64,000 nucleotides of DNA from Streptococcus plurextorum DSM 22810 (GTDB lineage: Bacteria > Bacillota > Bacilli > Lactobacillales > Streptococcaceae), in contig NZ_AUIO01000008.1 in NCBI RefSeq assembly GCF_000423745.1, forward strand, positions 27,468 to 91,467, in the 5' to 3' direction. A program made the translations under genes and the position numbers. The notes beneath the pieces are model-generated. The model did not search any database. It was given only the letters and a program-made list of their open reading frames with translations, and was not told the origin of the DNA. Positions 32,081 to 41,459 of the stretch are shown here, piece after piece. The first letter of the stretch is position 1. Each line of letters begins with the position of its first letter.

Positions 32081-34012
32081 ATGAGTAAGATTATCGAATT
32101 GCCAGAAGTTCTGGCCAATCAGATTGCCGCAGGTGAAGTGGTTGAAAGACCGGCCAGTGTCGTCAAGGAACTTTTGGAAAATGCCATTGATGCGGGTAGT
32201 AGTCAGATTACCATTGACATTGAAGAGGCAGGTCTTAAAAAAATTCAAATCACAGACAATGGTGAAGGCATGTCGCAGGAGGATGTGGTCTTATCTCTGC
32301 GCCGCCATGCCACTTCAAAAATCAAAAGTCAAGCGGATCTTTTTAGGATTAGAACTCTGGGTTTTCGTGGAGAAGCCATGCCTTCAATCGCCTCTATCAG
32401 TCGTATGACGATTGTTACTGCCACAGAAGGTGAGGAGCATGGGACCTTGCTTATTTCAAATGGAGGGAATATTGAGAGGGTTGAACCTATTGCCACACCG
32501 ATTGGTACAAAAATCACTGTTGAAAATCTCTTTTTTAATACTCCTGCACGCTTAAAGTACATGAAAAGTCTGCAGGCAGAGCTTGCTAATATTGTTGATG
32601 TGGTTAATCGTCTAAGTCTGGCGCATCCAGAAGTTGCTTTTACCCTTATTGCAGATGGGCGTGAAATGACAAGAACCTCAGGGACAGGTGATTTGCGTCA
32701 GGCGATTGCAGGTATTTATGGTCTTAATGCGGTTAAGAAAATGGTTGCTATTTCAGCTTCGGATTTGGATTTTGAGGTTTCAGGCTATGTTAGCTTGCCC
32801 GAACTGACGCGTGCCAATCGCAATTACATTACCATTTTAATTAATGGGCGATACATCAAAAACTTCCTCCTCAATCGTGCCATCTTAGACGGGTATGGCT
32901 CAAAGCTCATGGTGGGTCGCTTTCCATTGGCTGTCATTGATATTCAAATCGATCCCTATCTTACCGATGTCAATGTCCACCCGACTAAGCAGGAAGTTCG
33001 TATTTCTAAAGAAAAGGAGCTGATGCAGCTAATCAGCTCTGCCATTGCTGAAAGCCTGAGAGCTCAGGATCTGATTCCAGACGCTCTTGAAAATCTGGCA
33101 AAATCAAGTGTTAAACGAACAGAAAAACCTGTTCAGACCAGTCTTTCACTTCGGACAGCAGAGATTTATGATAGTAGAATTGCTAGTAATGGAGACCTTG
33201 TCGAAGAAGAAAGAGAGACCTTTGAGGTTGACAGTGATGTCAAAGAAGTTGACAATGGTGTCAAAGCTCAGTTATCCCTTAAGCGGGCAGAGCGGGGCTT
33301 GTTTAATGCAGATAGCGAACATGGTCATCTGGATTTTAAAAACAAAAGAAAGATGAGTCAGATCCTTGAAAGTTTAGAAACTGAGGAGAGGTCGTCCTTT
33401 CCTGAACTTGATTATTTTGGTCAAATGCACGGGACCTACCTTTTTGCCCAGGGAGAGGGTGGTCTTTATATCATCGATCAGCATGCGGCTCAGGAGCGGG
33501 TCAAATACGAATATTACCGCGAAACGATTGGTCAGGTCGACAGTTCCTTGCAGCAACTCTTGGTTCCTTATCTCTTTGAATTTTCAGCCTCAGATTTTCT
33601 TAATCTGCAGGAAAAGATGCCCCTGCTTAATGAGGTTGGTATCTATTTAGAGCCTTTTGGGGATAATACCTTTATCCTGCGCGAGCACCCAATCTGGATG
33701 AAAGAAGAGGAGATTGAGTCTGGTGTATATGAGATGTGTGACATGCTACTCCTGACTAATGAGGTATCCATCAAAAAATACCGTGCCGAGCTGGCCATTA
33801 TGATGTCTTGTAAGCGTAGTATCAAAGCGAATCATGCTTTAGATGACTATTCAGCTCGTCATTTGTTGGTGCAACTGGCACAATGTCAAAATCCATACAA
33901 CTGCCCACATGGACGGCCGGTTCTTGTCAATTTTACCAAGACTGATATGGAAAAAATGTTCCGTCGTATTCAGGAAAATCATACCAGTTTGCGAGACCTA
34001 GGCAAGTATTAG
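32081..34012 (+). CDS. mutL: DNA mismatch repair protein MutL
   Basis: 643 residues. GHKL ATPase: [23 protein letters not shown]; linker about 340-440; C-terminal endonuclease/dimerisation domain with the metal-binding DQHA-x2-E-x4-E motif ([12 protein letters not shown]), present because Gram-positives lack Mut[14 protein letters not shown] and CPHGRP pair completes the nicking site. Start has AAAGGAT upstream. Confidence 0.97.
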   Translation: MSKIIELPEVLANQIAAGEVVERPASVVKELLENAIDAGSSQITIDIEEAGLKKIQITDNGEGMSQEDVVLSLRRHATSKIKSQADLFRIRTLGFRGEAMPSIASISRMTIVTATEGEEHGTLLISNGGNIERVEPIATPIGTKITVENLFFNTPARLKYMKSLQAELANIVDVVNRLSLAHPEVAFTLIADGREMTRTSGTGDLRQAIAGIYGLNAVKKMVAISASDLDFEVSGYVSLPELTRANRNYITILINGRYIKNFLLNRAILDGYGSKLMVGRFPLAVIDIQIDPYLTDVNVHPTKQEVRISKEKELMQLISSAIAESLRAQDLIPDALENLAKSSVKRTEKPVQTSLSLRTAEIYDSRIASNGDLVEEERETFEVDSDVKEVDNGVKAQLSLKRAERGLFNADSEHGHLDFKNKRKMSQILESLETEERSSFPELDYFGQMHGTYLFAQGEGGLYIIDQHAAQERVKYEYYRETIGQVDSSLQQLLVPYLFEFSASDFLNLQEKMPLLNEVGIYLEPFGDNTFILREHPIWMKEEEIESGVYEMCDMLLLTNEVSIKKYRAELAIMMSCKRSIKANHALDDYSARHLLVQLAQCQNPYNCPHGRPVLVNFTKTDMEKMFRRIQENHTSLRDLGKY

Positions 34013-34023
34013 TTTTAGCGCGT

Positions 34024-34046
34024 AACCACCTTTTGGGTGGTTTTGT
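34024..34046 (+). terminator. Terminator after mutL
   Basis: AACCACC, loop TTTTG, GGTGGTT followed by TT. Confidence 0.75.
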
Positions 34047-34054
34047 GTTATAAT
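34046..34054 (+). promoter_or_regulatory. Extended -10 promoter (TGTTATAAT)
   Basis: TGnTATAAT 25 bp before the small membrane protein gene; starts the lmrP/CPBP/ruvA group. Confidence 0.65.
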
Positions 34055-34078
34055 AGATAAAATTATTCTCGGGAGATT

Positions 34079-34261
34079 ATGATGTTAAAACGTTTAACCA
34101 TTGTTTTTGGTTTTTTCTTGGTGACAACTGGTTTATTTATCGCATATAAAAATTTTTTGGGTCAAGAAAATTACGCTTGGTATGATGGCATTGGCATGTC
34201 TGCTTTAGCCACCTTTTTTTACTGGGTATTAATTAGTGCCTTGGAAAGGAAGAAGAAGTGA
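34079..34261 (+). CDS. Small two-helix membrane protein
   Basis: 60 residues (59 if the second ATG at 34082, better spaced from CGGGAG, is used). Two hydrophobic helices (about 4-24 and 37-55) separated by a short loop and ended by ERKKK. Its stop overlaps the GTG start of the MFS transporter, so it may assist or regulate that transporter. No family recognised. Confidence 0.65.
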   Translation: MMLKRLTIVFGFFLVTTGLFIAYKNFLGQENYAWYDGIGMSALATFFYWVLISALERKKK

Positions 34262-35493
34262 AAGCATTTTTTGAGCTCCCCAAACAACTTCAATGGCGTT
34301 TGGAATTGAGCTTTTTATCGGTGATTTTAGGCTCTGCTATTTTCCCGTTCATGTCCATGTATTACGTGGGGTATTTTGGTGCCTTTATCACAGGAATCTT
34401 AGTTATCGTGACCCAGGTTTGTAGTTTTTTTGCCATTTTGTACGGTGGGCATTTGGCTGATTCCATAGGTCGTAAAAAGGTAGCTGACTTGGGAAATCTT
34501 GGCGTGGTTTTTGGCTATATTTTAACCTTGTTTGCCAATATTCCTGGTCATGTAAAACCGATGTGGACCTTTGTCGGTATCTTCATCGTGGAAATCATGT
34601 CAAATTTCAATAATCCTGCCTATAGCGCTATGATTATCGATCTGACAGATGAGGGGAATAGGCGCTACGTTTACACCATCAATTACTGGCTTCTGAATGT
34701 CGCTGTGATGCTGGGTTCAGGGATTGCTGGCGCCTTCTATGACCATCATTTCTTTGAGCTATTGCTTGCGATGACAGGCATTGCGCTCTTTACCTATCTC
34801 ATCATGCGTTTCAAATTCACAGAGACCCGCCCTGATGATTTTGTCTTTGAGCATGGCAAAGGGATTTTGTCGACTTTTGCTAATTATAGTGATGTTGTTA
34901 AAGACCGTGCCTTTATGGTTTACACTGCTGGAACCATTCTTTTTGCTAGTGTTTGGGCGCAGATTGATAATTATTTGGCGGTGCATTACAAGACCGTTTA
35001 CCAGCCAGAGACTCTCTTTGGGGTTGAAGTGACTGGGGCAAAATTGCTGAGCTTAACCGTACTAATCAATACCATCATGATTGTGCTTTTTATGACGACA
35101 GCCAATCGGCTGACGCGGCAAATGAAGTTGATTCCGCAACTGGTGCTGGGGTCTGTCATTTTTGCTAGTGGGCTCTTCTCTGCTTTTACTTTCAAGAGTT
35201 TACTCCCTATTCTCTTTTCAGCAGTGGTTTACACTATTGGCGAGATGATTAATGTCCCTGCCAGTCAGGTTTTACGTGCTCAAATGATGGATGACAATAA
35301 AATCGGGTCTTATTCTGGTTTCATTTCGATTGCCCAGCCGCTTGGCATTGTCTTAGCTGGCGGTATGGTATCGCTTAGCCAGTTTACAGGTCTTTTAGGA
35401 GTTCAATTAGTCTTTATTCTTGTTGCAACGGCAGGCATTTTCCTTGTTGTCAAAGCAGCTAAAATGCATGATCGCAGGTCATCGTCAAGATAA
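34258..35493 (+). CDS. lmrP: Major facilitator superfamily transporter, LmrP-like
   Basis: 411 residues, 12 predicted helices. The loop motif A GGHLADSIGRKK lies between helices 2 and 3, and DNYLAVHYK sits in the second half. GTG start within the previous stop. A transporter of this type between mutL and ruvA is annotated lmrP in pyogenic streptococci; symbol given by position and similarity. Drug-proton antiport is the family activity; substrates here unknown. Confidence 0.75.
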   Translation: MKAFFELPKQLQWRLELSFLSVILGSAIFPFMSMYYVGYFGAFITGILVIVTQVCSFFAILYGGHLADSIGRKKVADLGNLGVVFGYILTLFANIPGHVKPMWTFVGIFIVEIMSNFNNPAYSAMIIDLTDEGNRRYVYTINYWLLNVAVMLGSGIAGAFYDHHFFELLLAMTGIALFTYLIMRFKFTETRPDDFVFEHGKGILSTFANYSDVVKDRAFMVYTAGTILFASVWAQIDNYLAVHYKTVYQPETLFGVEVTGAKLLSLTVLINTIMIVLFMTTANRLTRQMKLIPQLVLGSVIFASGLFSAFTFKSLLPILFSAVVYTIGEMINVPASQVLRAQMMDDNKIGSYSGFISIAQPLGIVLAGGMVSLSQFTGLLGVQLVFILVATAGIFLVVKAAKMHDRRSSSR

Positions 35494-35507
35494 GATATGG
35501 GGGAGTT

Positions 35508-36275
35508 ATGGACTATTTTTATGCCGTTCAGGACGAAAAACAATTAGCCAGTTATCAAGAGTTTGTTCGCACCTACGCCACAAAGATAGAAGATTACCTT
35601 GCTTTTCTGCGTGAGGTTTACCAAGTCGAAGAGCTGCCTAAAGCGATTATCTGGTCTGATGTTGAGATGGCAACCAGGTACTTGAGGGAAAGTCCTGTTC
35701 CTGCCTACACCAATGCTGTTCGCATGGTCATGACCCCAGACAAGAAAGTTTGGCAGGAGCTCTATGACAAACAGCTGGAAGACTACGAGTCTAGTCAACA
35801 ACTCGAAAAGCTGCGTCAGCATTACCAAGCATTGACTAATCGTCATGTGCTACAGATTGTGGGGCATGAGCTAGCGCATTGGAGTGAGCTGTTCTTGGAC
35901 GATTTTGAGGATAGCCGTGAGACGGATATCTGGTTTGAAGAGGGAATGGTTGAGTATATCAGCCGACGCTACTTTTTGACAACAGAGGAATTTGACGCTG
36001 AAAAAGAGGTTAATCAAATCTTAGTGAAGCTCTTCCAGGACAAATACGGCTGGCACTCTTTATCAGCATTTGGTCAGAAGACTTATGAAGGCTCTTATGC
36101 TGCTATTTTTTATGAATATTGGCGAAGCTTTTTAGCAATTGATCAGTTGGTGGAGCGTTTAGGCTCCATTCAAGCTGTTTTTAAGGCCTACCATGCTTGG
36201 GCAGAGACTGATAAAACTGTTTCACTGTTAACTTGGTTTGAATTGGAGGAGGCTTATGAGGGCAGAAAATCGTAA
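35508..36275 (+). CDS. Gluzincin-like (peptidase MA-type) protein with HExxH
   Basis: 255 residues. The zinc motif HELAHW near residue 122 is followed by DIWFEEGMVEYISR, which closely resembles the third-ligand region of M1 aminopeptidases (DLWLNEGFAEY). The spacing from the second His to that Glu is about 20 instead of 18 residues. No signal peptide, so cytosolic. Overlaps the CPBP protease gene by 20 nt. A metallopeptidase activity is plausible; an inactive structural homologue is also possible. Confidence 0.65.
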   Translation: MDYFYAVQDEKQLASYQEFVRTYATKIEDYLAFLREVYQVEELPKAIIWSDVEMATRYLRESPVPAYTNAVRMVMTPDKKVWQELYDKQLEDYESSQQLEKLRQHYQALTNRHVLQIVGHELAHWSELFLDDFEDSRETDIWFEEGMVEYISRRYFLTTEEFDAEKEVNQILVKLFQDKYGWHSLSAFGQKTYEGSYAAIFYEYWRSFLAIDQLVERLGSIQAVFKAYHAWAETDKTVSLLTWFELEEAYEGRKS

Positions 36276-36927
36276 CGCTTTTGTTTTCATTTTGTTGTAT
36301 GGACTATTATTTCAATTACCTATTGAGCTTATGTTTGGTCTATCAGTTTATCAGGTGAAACTACTTATGCTTGCCAAGTATTTGGTGCTTGGTATAGTGG
36401 GCTACCATCTTTTTTCTGCTAGTTTAAAACAGGATTTTGGGCTAATCAAATCCTACAAACGGGTCTTTGTTCTTCACATGATGGCTTGTCTTTTAGGCTA
36501 CGTCCTCTTAAATGCCCTATCTAGTGGTTTGGTGTCGTTTTTAATGGACTTTTTTGGACTAGGAGATGCTCCTCTTCAAAACGATGTGAACATCCAGACA
36601 ACGGCTCAACTCATATCGCCGTACCTCTTTCTGCTCTTTGTTGGCATCATCGGCCCTTTTGTGGAGGAATTGGTTTTTAGACGGGCAATGATGGGTCGGT
36701 TGAAGCCTTATTTCCCTCCAGTAGGGGCGCTGATTTTCCAAGCCTTGTTATTTGCTTTGGCTCACGTTCATGTCTTGGAACTATCCCAATTCATTCAGGT
36801 TATCCCACATTTTGTCATTGGTCTTTATTGGGGATATCTCTATCAGAAGACGGAGAACATCTATTATCCCATGGGGATTCACATGGTGACCAATACCTTA
36901 TTATTTTGTTTTACTTTTTTGACTTAG
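36256..36927 (+). CDS. CPBP-family intramembrane metalloprotease (Abi)
   Basis: 223 residues, about six helices. The three CPBP motifs are present: EELVFRR (EExxxR), FALAHVH (FxxxH) and HMVTNTL (HxxxN). ATG 36256 with GGAGG; the upstream gene ends inside it. The family includes CAAX-processing enzymes and bacteriocin self-immunity proteins. Here it sits in a housekeeping stretch next to ruvA, with no bacteriocin beside it. Confidence 0.88.
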   Translation: MRAENRNAFVFILLYGLLFQLPIELMFGLSVYQVKLLMLAKYLVLGIVGYHLFSASLKQDFGLIKSYKRVFVLHMMACLLGYVLLNALSSGLVSFLMDFFGLGDAPLQNDVNIQTTAQLISPYLFLLFVGIIGPFVEELVFRRAMMGRLKPYFPPVGALIFQALLFALAHVHVLELSQFIQVIPHFVIGLYWGYLYQKTENIYYPMGIHMVTNTLLFCFTFLT

Positions 36928-36939
36928 AAAGCAATTATT

Positions 36940-37530
36940 ATGTACGAATATATCAAAGGAAAACTGACTAAAATTACAGCTAAATATATCGTTGTTGAGG
37001 CGGGAGGTCTCGGCTACAGTATCATTGTTGCTAACCCTTACAGCTTTTCGGATAAGGTTGGATCGGATATTCAGATTTACCTACATCAGGTCATTCGAGA
37101 AGACGCTCATCTTTTATTTGGCTTTCATACGGAAGATGAAAAAGAAGTCTTTCTAAAACTCATCTCGGTTTCAGGAATCGGTCCGACCACAGCGCTAGCC
37201 ATTGTTACCGTTGATGACAACGCAGGACTAGTTAACGCTATTGATAATAGTGACATCAAGTACCTGATGAAATTTCCCAAAATTGGGAAAAAAACAGCCC
37301 AACAGATGGTGCTGGACCTGGCAGGCAAGTTTGTCGAAGCGCCTAGTGATAGTGGTAAAGCTTCAAAACAAACCCCAGTCGGGAACCCAGATCTCGATGA
37401 GGCAATGGAAGCTCTTCTTGCACTAGGCTATAAAGCTACAGAACTCAAGAAAATTAAAGCTTTCTTTGAAGGTACGACCGAAACAGCTGAAAACTATATC
37501 AAGTCAGCTCTGAAAATGTTGATGAAGTGA
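36940..37530 (+). CDS. ruvA: Holliday junction branch-migration protein RuvA
   Basis: 196 residues. N-terminal OB domain ([12 protein letters not shown]), two helix-hairpin-helix motifs ([23 protein letters not shown]) and the C-terminal RuvB-binding domain. Acts with RuvB, encoded elsewhere. The Shine-Dalgarno is weak (GAAAG). The bases TACGAATA at its start are codons for YEY, not a convincing cin-box. Confidence 0.96.
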   Translation: MYEYIKGKLTKITAKYIVVEAGGLGYSIIVANPYSFSDKVGSDIQIYLHQVIREDAHLLFGFHTEDEKEVFLKLISVSGIGPTTALAIVTVDDNAGLVNAIDNSDIKYLMKFPKIGKKTAQQMVLDLAGKFVEAPSDSGKASKQTPVGNPDLDEAMEALLALGYKATELKKIKAFFEGTTETAENYIKSALKMLMK

Positions 37531-37537
37531 GGTGTCT

Positions 37538-38098
37538 ATGTCACGATGCTCTTGGGTTAAGTTGAATAACCCCTTGTATCTTGCCTACCATGATGAGGAG
37601 TGGGGAAGACCTCTGCATGATGAGCAGGCTCTTTTTGAATTGCTCTGTTTAGAATCCTATCAGGCTGGTTTATCCTGGGAAACTGTCCTTAACAAGCGTG
37701 AAGCCTTTCGCCAGGCTTTTTATGGTTATGATGTGGAAAAAGTGGCGGATATGACCGATGCGGATCTTGACAGCCTGCTTGACAATCCTGACATTATTCG
37801 CCATCGCGCAAAGCTCTATGCGACAAGAGCCAATGCACAAGCTTTTCTTAAGGTTCAAAAAGGATTTGGGAGTTTTGATAACTATCTCTGGTCTTGGGTA
37901 AACTTTACACCTCTTGTCAATAGTGTTGACAACTATCAAAATGTCCCAGCTAAGACCGAGCTGTCTGAAATCATCTCCAAAGATCTCAAAAAACGCGGTT
38001 TCAAATTTGTTGGGCCGGTCTGTGTCTACTCGTATTTACAAGCGGCAGGACTTGTCAATGACCATGAAAAGACTTGCGCTTATCAAAATACCTACTGA
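37538..38098 (+). CDS. tag: DNA-3-methyladenine glycosylase I
   Basis: 186 residues. The N-terminal C-S-W and AYHDEEWG segments and C-terminal NDHEKTC supply the zinc Cys/His ligands of Tag; QAGLSWETVLNKREAFR is the core signature. Removes 3-methyladenine from DNA. ATG 37538 is better placed after GTGAGG than GTG at 37532. Seven bases after ruvA, same operon. Confidence 0.94.
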   Translation: MSRCSWVKLNNPLYLAYHDEEWGRPLHDEQALFELLCLESYQAGLSWETVLNKREAFRQAFYGYDVEKVADMTDADLDSLLDNPDIIRHRAKLYATRANAQAFLKVQKGFGSFDNYLWSWVNFTPLVNSVDNYQNVPAKTELSEIISKDLKKRGFKFVGPVCVYSYLQAAGLVNDHEKTCAYQNTY

Positions 38099-38122
38099 TT
38101 TAAAGTTCAGTAGGTACTTTTT
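38089..38122 (+). terminator. Terminator after tag
   Basis: TACCTACTGA / TCAGTAGGTA with an 8-base loop, then CTTTTT; the stem includes the tag stop codon. Confidence 0.85.
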
Positions 38123-38237
38123 GTTGGAGAAGGTTTAAGGGGGTGAGGTCTTACTCTGTCAAGGAGAGGATTCGATTCTTTTTTGACCTAAGAAATCCTG
38201 CTGACGAGGAGCGATGCTAGAAAGATATGGAGTAAGG

Positions 38238-38246
38238 TGCTATAAT
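38238..38246 (+). promoter_or_regulatory. Extended -10 promoter immediately before the GT-C gene (TGCTATAAT)
   Basis: The -10 ends only 6 bp before ATG 38253, so the transcript would begin at or next to the start codon. Confidence 0.55.
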
Positions 38247-38252
38247 AAACGT

Positions 38253-39728
38253 ATGTATAGCATATTCTTTCATTTTATCCAGAAAATCATGTTGCTGTTG
38301 ACAGCCTTTTGGCTTTGGACGACGATACACCATTTGTTTGTTTTGTCTCCCTGGCTGGGGCTAGGCTTGTTACTAGTCTTGGGGTTGGCTTGGTACAAGA
38401 AAGAGCATCTCGAGCCTGGACTGAAAAAACTTTTTGCCTATAAAAAAACACTTTTGGTACTAGCTATCCTCTTCCAAGTGGCGATTATTCTTTCGGCCAA
38501 TCTCTTAGTTCGAAGGGATGCGGCGGTGGTGCTAAATGGTGCCTTGGAACTAATTGAGCCTAGCTCGATTTCCAACTACCTAACGAGAAACCCCAACAAT
38601 CTCTTTCTTTTCTTATATGAGCGTTTTTTCTATAAGCTTTTTGGGCTTAATGCCATTTGGGTCTTACAAGTTTTAGGACTAATTTATATCAATAGCACAG
38701 CTTGGATTCTCTACAAAACAGGAAAATTGTTCAGTCAGAGGGTAGCTGATTTAGTCTATCTCTTCTACCTCCTTCTCATGGGCGTCTCCCCATATGTCAT
38801 CCAAACCTATACGGATATTGCGGGGTTACCCTTCTTAGCTCTTCAGCTTTATTTGATTTTGGTGGCAATTAAAGCAGAGCAGGCATCTAGTCGGTCTATG
38901 CTTATTCTAGGATTAGTCACTGCTTTAGCTATGAGCTTCCGCCTGACAGGCATTATTTCAATCATCGCCTTTTTTATGCTCCTTTTTTTGAGTAAAGAAT
39001 GGAAAAAAATGGCTAAGTGCTTGCTTATTTTTGGCTTGAGTTTTGGCATTAGTTACGGTTTACAAACCTATCTCCAATCGGCTCAAACAGAAGTTGTTAT
39101 TGTCAAAAATGAAAAATTGTCTAAGTCCTGGTTGACCTTTATCAATTTAGGATTGACCTATTCAGGAACGGATCAGGAAGATATGAAGCGCGGGCTTTTA
39201 CAATATATTCCTGAGTCGGAACATGACAACTATAATAACGGTATGTTTGCTAATGAAAATGAGCTAAAAGAGATTAAACGCCGTTTGAAAGGCTACACCT
39301 TGGTGACCTTTTCAGAACACTTGCTTTATAAATTTAGCCGAACAGTCTATGACGGGACGCTGAATTGGATTTATCTAGATCCCGATAAGGAGAAATCCGC
39401 TTTTATTTCTCCTCTTTACCAGTACACCAAGGATAATGCAGTGGCAGAATGGCTCCGTCAAACCATTATCCAGAAAGACGGCAAGAATTTTGACCTTTAC
39501 AGGCTAGTCAAACAGCCGATTTGGGTCGTGGTTAGCCTGGGATTGTTTCTAGCCTCCTGGTCTTACCGCAAAGATAGACGGGTGAATGTTTTGCTGCTCT
39601 CTGTTTTTGGAGGCATCTTATTCCTAATGATTTTTGAAGGAGGCAAGGCTCGCTATCTCTTACAATTTTTACCACAAATCCTTCTCCTAGCTAGTCTGGG
39701 CTGGGCAGGAGTGAAAAAGGAGAACTAA
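38253..39728 (+). CDS. Polytopic GT-C-type glycosyltransferase-like membrane protein
   Basis: 491 residues with about ten helices, and an acidic extracytoplasmic loop (YIPESEHDNYNNGMF). The shape and the coupled polyprenyl-phosphate glycosyltransferase suggest a GT-C enzyme that moves a sugar from polyprenyl phosphate to a cell-surface glycan. The frame is also open from ATG 38214 (AGGAG only 2 nt away), but the promoter at 38238-38246 lies downstream of that. One base separates it from the next gene. Confidence 0.65.
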   Translation: MYSIFFHFIQKIMLLLTAFWLWTTIHHLFVLSPWLGLGLLLVLGLAWYKKEHLEPGLKKLFAYKKTLLVLAILFQVAIILSANLLVRRDAAVVLNGALELIEPSSISNYLTRNPNNLFLFLYERFFYKLFGLNAIWVLQVLGLIYINSTAWILYKTGKLFSQRVADLVYLFYLLLMGVSPYVIQTYTDIAGLPFLALQLYLILVAIKAEQASSRSMLILGLVTALAMSFRLTGIISIIAFFMLLFLSKEWKKMAKCLLIFGLSFGISYGLQTYLQSAQTEVVIVKNEKLSKSWLTFINLGLTYSGTDQEDMKRGLLQYIPESEHDNYNNGMFANENELKEIKRRLKGYTLVTFSEHLLYKFSRTVYDGTLNWIYLDPDKEKSAFISPLYQYTKDNAVAEWLRQTIIQKDGKNFDLYRLVKQPIWVVVSLGLFLASWSYRKDRRVNVLLLSVFGGILFLMIFEGGKARYLLQFLPQILLLASLGWAGVKKEN

Positions 39729-39729
39729 T

Positions 39730-40653
39730 ATGATTTCAATCATTGTTCCTTGTTTTAATGAGGAAGAAGCTATCCCCTACTTTTATGAAGCCATGGAGAA
39801 GGTCCGTACAAGTATGGAGGAAGAGTTTGAGTACCTCTTTGTTAACGACGGCTCAAAAGACCAGACTCTGTCTGTTCTGCGGGGATTAGCTAGTCAGTAT
39901 AACCGAGTCCACTATATTTCTTTTTCACGCAATTTTGGCAAAGAGGCGGCTCTTTACGCGGGCTTGAAAGAAGCAAGTGGTGACTTGGTCACCGTCATGG
40001 ATGTGGACTTGCAGGATCCACCAGAGATGCTGATTGAGATGAAGGCTATGTTGGAAGCCAATCCTGACTTGGATTGTGTTGGGACAAGACGGGTCAACCG
40101 AGACGGTGAGCCACCTATTCGTAGTTTTTTTGCTAATGTGTTCTATCGAATGATGAATAAAATCAGTCAGGTAGATGTTGTGGACGGAGCGCGCGATTTT
40201 CGTCTCATGCGTCGGCACATGGTTGATGCGATTTTAGAAGTTTCAGAGTACAATCGTTTTTCCAAGGGAATCTTTGCCTGGGTTGGTTTTGAGACGGAGT
40301 ACCTTCCTTATCAAAATGTGGAGCGTGTCGCTGGACAGACCAGCTGGTCTTTCTGGAAATTACTGTCTTACTCGATTGAAGGCATTATTAATTTCTCAGA
40401 TGTCCCATTGAATTTGGCTTCCTATCTTGGTTTTTTCACCTTCCTGCTCTCATTGCTACTGATGGTAGTTGTCGTGGTTAAAACCTGGATCTTTGGAGAC
40501 TCGACCATTGGATGGCCGTCAACAATTTGCATTATCTTATTTTTAGGTGGTCTACAATTGATGACCATAGGTATTTTAGGAAAATACCTCTCCAAAGTCT
40601 TTATGGAGACCAAGAAACGGCCCATCTATCTAGTTAAGGAAAGAAGCAAGTAG
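39730..40653 (+). CDS. Polyprenyl-phosphate glycosyltransferase, GtrB-like (GT2)
   Basis: 307 residues. GT2 catalytic domain (SIIVPCFNEEEAIP, NDGSKDQT, DVDLQDPPEM with the DxD, then VDGARDFRLM) and two C-terminal helices (about 230-255, 265-290). Makes a polyprenyl-phosphate sugar donor at the membrane. RBS AAGGAG. With the preceding GT-C gene it forms a glycan side-chain decoration module; the sugar is unknown. Confidence 0.88.
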   Translation: MISIIVPCFNEEEAIPYFYEAMEKVRTSMEEEFEYLFVNDGSKDQTLSVLRGLASQYNRVHYISFSRNFGKEAALYAGLKEASGDLVTVMDVDLQDPPEMLIEMKAMLEANPDLDCVGTRRVNRDGEPPIRSFFANVFYRMMNKISQVDVVDGARDFRLMRRHMVDAILEVSEYNRFSKGIFAWVGFETEYLPYQNVERVAGQTSWSFWKLLSYSIEGIINFSDVPLNLASYLGFFTFLLSLLLMVVVVVKTWIFGDSTIGWPSTICIILFLGGLQLMTIGILGKYLSKVFMETKKRPIYLVKERSK

Positions 40654-40742
40654 TTTTCCTGTGATGAAACATGCGGAGTGTTTCTCAGAGTAAACTAAAA
40701 AATTGAAGAAAACGGTCTAAAATTGACACTTCCTTCAATCTC

Positions 40743-40766
40743 AAAGGTCCTAGAGGGGCCTTTTTT
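40743..40766 (+). terminator. Terminator after the glycosyltransferase pair
   Basis: AAGGTCC / GGGGCCTT stem with a 5-base loop, followed by a T run. Confidence 0.75.
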
Positions 40767-40977
40767 CTTTGTAAACTTTCCATAGTCCTAACGCATAGCT
40801 TTCTTCCAAAAAACAATGTGATTATACGCTACAAAAGATCATAGCAAGTTGAAACCATTGTATCGTAATAGTGTCAGAAAGGAAGTGACATCATGAAAGA
40901 ACGATGATTCCGAACAAGAGATACTGCCATTTCCTCTACTTTTGTGAGAGAATTAAGGGAGAGTAGATTGTCTATTC

Positions 40978-41205
40978 GTGTTGACAGAGAAAGAGATGGT
41001 TGATAAAATAATTCAAAATATTGCAATAATGATAGGTGGATTATCTCTTTACTTTGATGAAGAAAATGGCTGATTTTTTGGCGAGCAATGCTATCAGTTA
41101 TCAGCTGATTTAGTATCAGGAACAGCAGGTATATTGCCAGTGATAAAAAGCTACCAAGCCTTTAAAAGAGGAAAATTGGTTCCCAGTTATTTTTTTGAAT
41201 CGTGA
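40978..41205 (+). pseudogene. Degenerate lanthipeptide-synthetase-like (LanM/LanC) fragment
   Basis: One frame reads VDKIIQNIAIMIGGLSLYF, a TGA at 41071, then QLSADLVSGTAGILPVIKSYQ, ending at TGA 41203. The D-[VI]-[IV]-S-G-[AT]-A-G pattern is common at the start of lanthionine cyclase domains. A strong RBS and ATG at 40893 opens only four codons (stop at 40905), and further short frames follow, so this is debris. No active-site zinc ligands are left. Family call is tentative; base composition is AT-rich like the island around it. Confidence 0.3.
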
Positions 41206-41238
41206 TCGTGAATCGACTTTATTTGAGGAGAAATGGTT

Positions 41239-41370
41239 ATGAAACTGTCTGATTTTATCAATAAAAAATATTTTTCGTTAGTTCTGGTTTTTGGGGTTTT
41301 GACGAGTTTTGATACGCTTGTTAGTATGAAAAAAGACGGATTTCACCAAAAGAAATTCGTTTTTTTGTAG
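41239..41370 (+). CDS. Short ORF, 43 aa, possible truncated membrane protein
   Basis: Begins MKLSDFINKKYFSLVLVFG after GAGGAG at good spacing. One hydrophobic segment (about 11-28), then a basic end. No family recognised. It may be the N-terminal stub of a larger immunity or transport protein in this decayed bacteriocin region. Confidence 0.35.
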   Translation: MKLSDFINKKYFSLVLVFGVLTSFDTLVSMKKDGFHQKKFVFL

Positions 41371-41371
41371 A

Positions 41372-41408
41372 AAATGGTCATTCATTACTGATTTCAGTCA
41401 TTAGTTAC
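41372..41408 (+). promoter_or_regulatory. Orphan ComE/BlpR-type box (copy 1)
   Basis: AAATGGTCATTCATTACT matches the box upstream of the bacteriocin operon (44816-44833) at 17 of 18 positions. A second half-site ATTAGTTAC starts 20 bp later. No intact gene follows: a three-copy repeat begins 52 bp downstream. Confidence 0.55.
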
Positions 41409-41459
41409 CCTATCTTAAAAAAATGCTGATTTTATTGTTTTTTTGGGATCTCTATAACT

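Noticed and set aside
36943..36950. TACGAATA at the start of ruvA as a cin-box
   Set aside because: It lies inside the first codons (Met-Tyr-Glu-Tyr) and is explained by coding sequence; no gene starts just downstream.
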